Assembly: GCF_016598615.1 (NCBI RefSeq)
Contig: NZ_CP066831.1
Coordinates: 6,944,001 to 7,008,000 of the forward strand
Source: Streptomyces liliifuscus
GTDB lineage: Bacteria; Actinomycetota; Actinomycetes; Streptomycetales; Streptomycetaceae
DNA: 64,000 bases
Reading direction: 5' to 3'
The number at the start of each line of letters is the position of its first letter. Within the stretch, counting starts at the first letter, position 1. Both the position numbers and the translations under genes were made by a program. A model generated the notes under the pieces. It did no database searches. It saw only the letters and a list, made by a program, of their open reading frames with translations, and had not been told where the DNA came from. This document shows, one piece after another, positions 61,118 to 64,000 of the stretch.

Positions 61118-61560
61118 TTGGCTTCCTCTTTCGCGGTCTTCACGGTCTTCGTGGTCCTCGCGGGTTTCGCGGGCGGATCCGCCTTGTCCGCCTCATTCGT
61201 CTTGCCTGCCTTGTCCGTCTTGTCTGTCTTTTCTTGCGCCTGCTCGGTGATCGTCGTGGCCGCCCGCGCGATGACGTGCGGCGTCAGGCGGTAGCAGAAC
61301 GGGGCGACTTCGAAGTACTTCATCGCCTTGCCGTCCTCCGAGAGTTCGAGCGTGCCGACGATCAGTCCGGCTGCCTCCAGCCGCTGCAGGTGCATGTGCA
61401 GCAGCGGGCGGCCCATACCGATCTCGCGAGCCAGCGCGCTGACGTAGTTCCGGCGCTCCATGAGGGCCGCGACGATCCGCAGGCGATGCGGATTGCCCAG
61501 CGCGGAGAGCACCTTCAGCAGCTCGTCGCCGGTCGGTTCCGGAGGCGGGGCCTCGGGCAT
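61114..61560 (-). CDS. ArsR-type winged-helix regulator with Lys-rich tail
   Basis: 148 residues. An HTH domain (ELLKVLSALGNPHRLRIVAALMERRNYVSALAREIGMGRPLLHMHLQRLEAAGLI, about 15-70) precedes a short wing, and a C-terminal Lys/Asp/Thr-rich repeat tail (EKTDKTDKAGKTNEADKAD) looks disordered. No metal-binding Cys pair is present, so it is probably not a metal sensor. The ATG at 61560 follows AAGGGG. The twin palindrome just upstream suggests autoregulation. Confidence 0.87.
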   Translation of the reverse strand: MPEAPPPEPTGDELLKVLSALGNPHRLRIVAALMERRNYVSALAREIGMGRPLLHMHLQRLEAAGLIVGTLELSEDGKAMKYFEVAPFCYRLTPHVIARAATTITEQAQEKTDKTDKAGKTNEADKADPPAKPARTTKTVKTAKEEAK

Positions 61561-61581
61561 CGCGCCCCTTTCCTTCGTACC

Positions 61582-61632
61582 TGTCAGAAAAGACTGACAG
61601 CTGTCTCCTGGACCTGTCAAAGACTTCTGACA
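61582..61632. promoter_or_regulatory. Twin operator of the ArsR-type regulator
   Basis: TGTCA-N8-TGACA occurs at 61582-61599 and again at 61615-61632, starts 33 bp apart (three helical turns). The first copy is extended to CTGTCAG/CTGACAG. They lie 22-72 bp upstream of the regulator start. Confidence 0.75.
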
Positions 61633-61756
61633 CATCTCCGGGATGACATCGGGGAGGAATCGGGGTGGGGTCGGGGGTGGGGTGGGGGCGCCTCAGGGTC
61701 GCGTCAGGGTTGCGCCGAGGGTCGGGACCCGGCTCACCGGCGCGTCGGGACCCGGC

Positions 61757-63403
61757 TCACTGGCGTGTGCAGCGGCCCTTCGGGCTGTCGGCCGGGGGGC
61801 TGCACTGGAGGCTGTAGTCCGCCGACGCCGTGCTCAGGTATCGGCCGACGCAGGTGGTCGACGTGGTCCTGCCCCGCTCCGCGCAGAAGCTCAGGGCGGC
61901 GCGGCCGTCGGTGAACGGGCCCGGGGCGTAGATGACCCAGAAACCCGGGCGGAGCGAGGCGTAGTCGTCGCTGCGGACGTAGACCGCCTCGGGGACGGTC
62001 TTGCGGATGGTCGCGAGCCGTTGGTCCCGCGTGGCGGTGCCGGAGCCGACCGGTTCGGAGAACAGTTGGGCGATCCATCGGCCGCCGGTGGCGGGCGGGG
62101 TGGTGGCGTCCTTGGACGGCGACGCGGCCGGCTGCGAGGCCTCCTTCGACGGCGCGGGTGTCGACGAGGGCGTGGGCGTCTGCTTCGAGGACGGGGAGGT
62201 CGCGGTGCCGGACGCCGAAACGCCGCCGCCCTTGGCCTTGCCGTCGTCGCCGTCCGTCTCGCGCAGGTTGAGCACGAGCGCGGTCGCGGCCGTCGCGAGG
62301 GCGGCCACGACGACGGCGACGGTGGCGATGAGAGCCGGGCGCCCCCTGCGCCCCCGCGGAGACAGGTTCTGGACGCGCGTCGGGTGCTCGCCGACCGGCT
62401 CGGCGGGCCAGGCACTGCCGGGCCCGGAGCCGCCGGAAACCGTGCTGCCCGGCCCGGAGCCGGGTCCACGGTCTCCGGGTCCGGAGCCGCCGGGAATCGT
62501 GCCGCCGGACGCGGGCGGGACGGGCAGGACGTGCGTCGGGGCCGTCGTGGGGCCGGGCGGCAGCGGGGCCGTCGCCGTCGGCAGCGCCCAGTCCGGAGTC
62601 GTACCGGACTCGACCTGCGCCAGCATCGCGTCCAGCCGCGCCGCGTCGGGGCGGGCCGCCGGATCCCGTACGAGCAGGGCCTGGAGCACGGGCGAGAGCG
62701 GGCCGGAGCGCACCGGCGGCGGCACGGCCTCGTCGAGGACGGCGGCGAGGGTGCCCAGGGTGGTGCCGCGGCGCAACGGGCTGATGCCCTCCACGCAGAC
62801 GTACAGGACGAGCCCCAGGGACCAGAGGTCGGACGCCGGGTCGTCGTCGTTGCCGCGGATCCGCTCGGGGGCGATGTACTCGGGGGAGCCGATGAGCTCG
62901 CCGGTCGCCGTCAGCGCGGTCGAACCCTGGAGGGCCGCGATGCCGAAGTCGGTGAGCACGGCGGAGCCGTCGGCGCGCAGCAGGATGTTGGCGGGTTTGA
63001 CGTCCCGGTGCTGGATGCCCGCCGCGACCGCGGCGCGCAGGGCGGCGAGCACCTGACGGCCGAGACGGGCGGCCTCCGACGGGCTCAACGGGCCGTCGGC
63101 CAGCCGCTCCTGGAGCGAGACGCCGTCCACGAGTTCCATGACGAGCCAGGGGTGCGGGTCGTCGTCGATGATGTGGTGGATCATCACCACGTTCGGGTGG
63201 CTGATCCGGGCGAGCGCCCGCGCCTCGCGCAGCACCCGCTCACGGACGGAGGCGGAGGCCGCCGCGTCATGGCGTACGGCCTTGAGGGCGACCTCCCGGT
63301 GCAGCACGCTGTCGCGGGCCCGCCACACCGTCCCCATACCGCCGCTGCCGAGCCGCGCGAGCAGCTCGAACCGCCCGTCGACCATGTCCCCCGATGCGTT
63401 CAT
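61757..63403 (-). CDS. PknB-type serine/threonine protein kinase with extracellular domain
   Basis: 548 residues. The kinase domain (about 10-265) has LGSGGMGTVW, the ATP-binding Lys in VALKAVRHD, catalytic HRDVKPANILL, DFGIAAL and SPEYIAPERI. A Pro/Gly linker, one membrane helix (PALIATVAVVVAALATAATALVL, about 360-382), a Ser/Thr/Pro stalk and a C-terminal extracellular domain with four Cys (FCAERG, TTCVGRY, LQCSPP, GRCTRQ) follow. There are no PASTA repeats, so the sensed signal is unknown. Two 17-bp direct repeats (61721-61737, 61744-61760) lie at its 3' end. Confidence 0.92.
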   Translation of the reverse strand: MNASGDMVDGRFELLARLGSGGMGTVWRARDSVLHREVALKAVRHDAAASASVRERVLREARALARISHPNVVMIHHIIDDDPHPWLVMELVDGVSLQERLADGPLSPSEAARLGRQVLAALRAAVAAGIQHRDVKPANILLRADGSAVLTDFGIAALQGSTALTATGELIGSPEYIAPERIRGNDDDPASDLWSLGLVLYVCVEGISPLRRGTTLGTLAAVLDEAVPPPVRSGPLSPVLQALLVRDPAARPDAARLDAMLAQVESGTTPDWALPTATAPLPPGPTTAPTHVLPVPPASGGTIPGGSGPGDRGPGSGPGSTVSGGSGPGSAWPAEPVGEHPTRVQNLSPRGRRGRPALIATVAVVVAALATAATALVLNLRETDGDDGKAKGGGVSASGTATSPSSKQTPTPSSTPAPSKEASQPAASPSKDATTPPATGGRWIAQLFSEPVGSGTATRDQRLATIRKTVPEAVYVRSDDYASLRPGFWVIYAPGPFTDGRAALSFCAERGRTTSTTCVGRYLSTASADYSLQCSPPADSPKGRCTRQ

Positions 63404-63434
63404 GGCGGACAGATTAGTGGGGCTCGCCCGGTCT

Positions 63435-64000
63435 TCAGGACGTCGGGTGCGTATGTCCGAAGCAGCGCTCCAGTTCGTTCAGCTCGTAGAACGCGCTGCC
63501 CTTGGACACCGGGCGGCAGCCCTGCTTGAACGCGGTCTCCTTCTCGTTGTAGAGCATGCGTACGAGATAGGTGTGGCCCTTGCGGAACACGTCCCACTGG
63601 ATGTTCGCGGCCATCGGCGCCACGGACGCGCCGCGCCAGGGGTTGTCGGCGTAGGTGTACGGGCGCTTGGCGGTCACCGGCTTCGTACTGCCCGGCAGAC
63701 CCATCAGCGCGGCCAGCGGAATGATCTCCTCGGCGTGCGTGAAGCGCAGTTCCGCGCCGAGGTCGCTGGTGCCGTCCCGCCTGGCCTCGACCTTCTTGAA
63801 GAAGTCGTCGAGCAGGACGCCGGCCATCTTGTACGTGATGTCGCTGTCGGCGAAGCCGGGGCCCTTCTCGTAGAAGTCCTCGGCGTCGCTCAGATATCCG
63901 AACCAGGCGGCGTCGCGGGGCGCGATGTACCGCTCCATGTGCCAGCCCGCGCCGCCCGGGCTCTCGGCGCGCATCGCGGGGGCGATGCCGTAGAGGTTGT
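63435..64000 (-). CDS. Histidine-type phosphatase, C-terminal part (partial)
   Basis: 188 residues visible, open to the window edge (…NLYGIAPAM). The motif LRFTHAEEIIPLAALMGL is the second catalytic histidine segment (HAE) of branch-2 histidine phosphatases such as multiple inositol polyphosphate phosphatase; KGHTYLVRMLYNEKETAF fits the C-terminal strand pair. The RHG motif would be upstream, outside the window. The end CRPVSKGSAFYELNELERCFG holds two Cys that may form a disulfide in a secreted enzyme. Confidence 0.75.
   Translation of the reverse strand, partial: NLYGIAPAMRAESPGGAGWHMERYIAPRDAAWFGYLSDAEDFYEKGPGFADSDITYKMAGVLLDDFFKKVEARRDGTSDLGAELRFTHAEEIIPLAALMGLPGSTKPVTAKRPYTYADNPWRGASVAPMAANIQWDVFRKGHTYLVRMLYNEKETAFKQGCRPVSKGSAFYELNELERCFGHTHPTS

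Noticed and set aside
61721..61760. Direct repeat GTCGGGACCCGGCTCAC as a kinase terminator or attachment site
   Set aside because: Only two copies, one overlapping the coding end, with no hairpin tail and no integrase nearby; more likely local duplication.

Overview
The window is chromosomal DNA from a Streptomyces or a very close relative. GC is very high with GC-rich third codon positions, GTG and TTG starts are frequent, genes are linked by 4-bp GTGA/ATGA overlaps, and the window carries rodlins, chaplins and a MelC-type tyrosinase, which are hallmarks of aerial-hypha development. I saw no rRNA, tRNA, CRISPR array, insertion sequence or phage gene. The gene order from citrate synthase through rodlins and chaplins to melC resembles what I remember of the S. 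coelicolor chromosome, so this looks like core rather than transferred DNA.

Left part (1-15.2 kb): a ribose-type sugar ABC transporter operon with its LacI repressor and a twin operator; a RecD2 helicase; citrate synthase; a copper module (CopA, CopZ and a CsoR-type operator lying across the stop codon of a PrsW-like gene); a zinc alcohol dehydrogenase; a small HTH protein. The intergenic gaps here and near 27 kb are filled with two families of dispersed palindromic repeats.

Middle (14.3-33.3 kb): an inositol-catabolism cluster (IolE/IolI-like protein, iolC, a class-I-type aldolase, a degraded iolB, iolD, mmsA); a membrane-tethered alpha/beta-hydrolase fused to an ABC ATPase with its permease; a VWA lipoprotein; an AftB/ZomB-like GT-C glycosyltransferase; a secreted chorismate mutase next to a TetR regulator that is divergent from a short-chain dehydrogenase; and an acyl-CoA synthetase.

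Developmental surface region (33.4-58.4 kb): three rodlins, the short chaplin chpD, a long cell-wall chaplin chpA with an apparent frameshift, an ATP-grasp/flavoprotein pair, a secreted GH26-like hydrolase, and an eight-gene translationally coupled exopolysaccharide operon on the minus strand (initiating sugar transferase, two GT4 glycosyltransferases, Wzx, Wzy, Wzz, polysaccharide deacetylase, FemAB-like acyltransferase). These are followed by a DUF3344-type secreted protein, chpF, several small secreted proteins, a VKOR, melC1-melC2 and chpG. Five rodlin/chaplin genes share an upstream AAC/TAC-N16/17-GTTG promoter-like motif, consistent with control by sigma-BldN. The most interesting system is this surface-glycan operon embedded between the two chaplin loci.

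Right end (58.4-64 kb): an MMPL transporter; an ArsR-type regulator with a twin palindromic operator and a coupled small coiled-coil membrane protein; a Ser/Thr kinase with an extracellular Cys-containing domain; and the C-terminal part of a histidine-type phosphatase running off the window.
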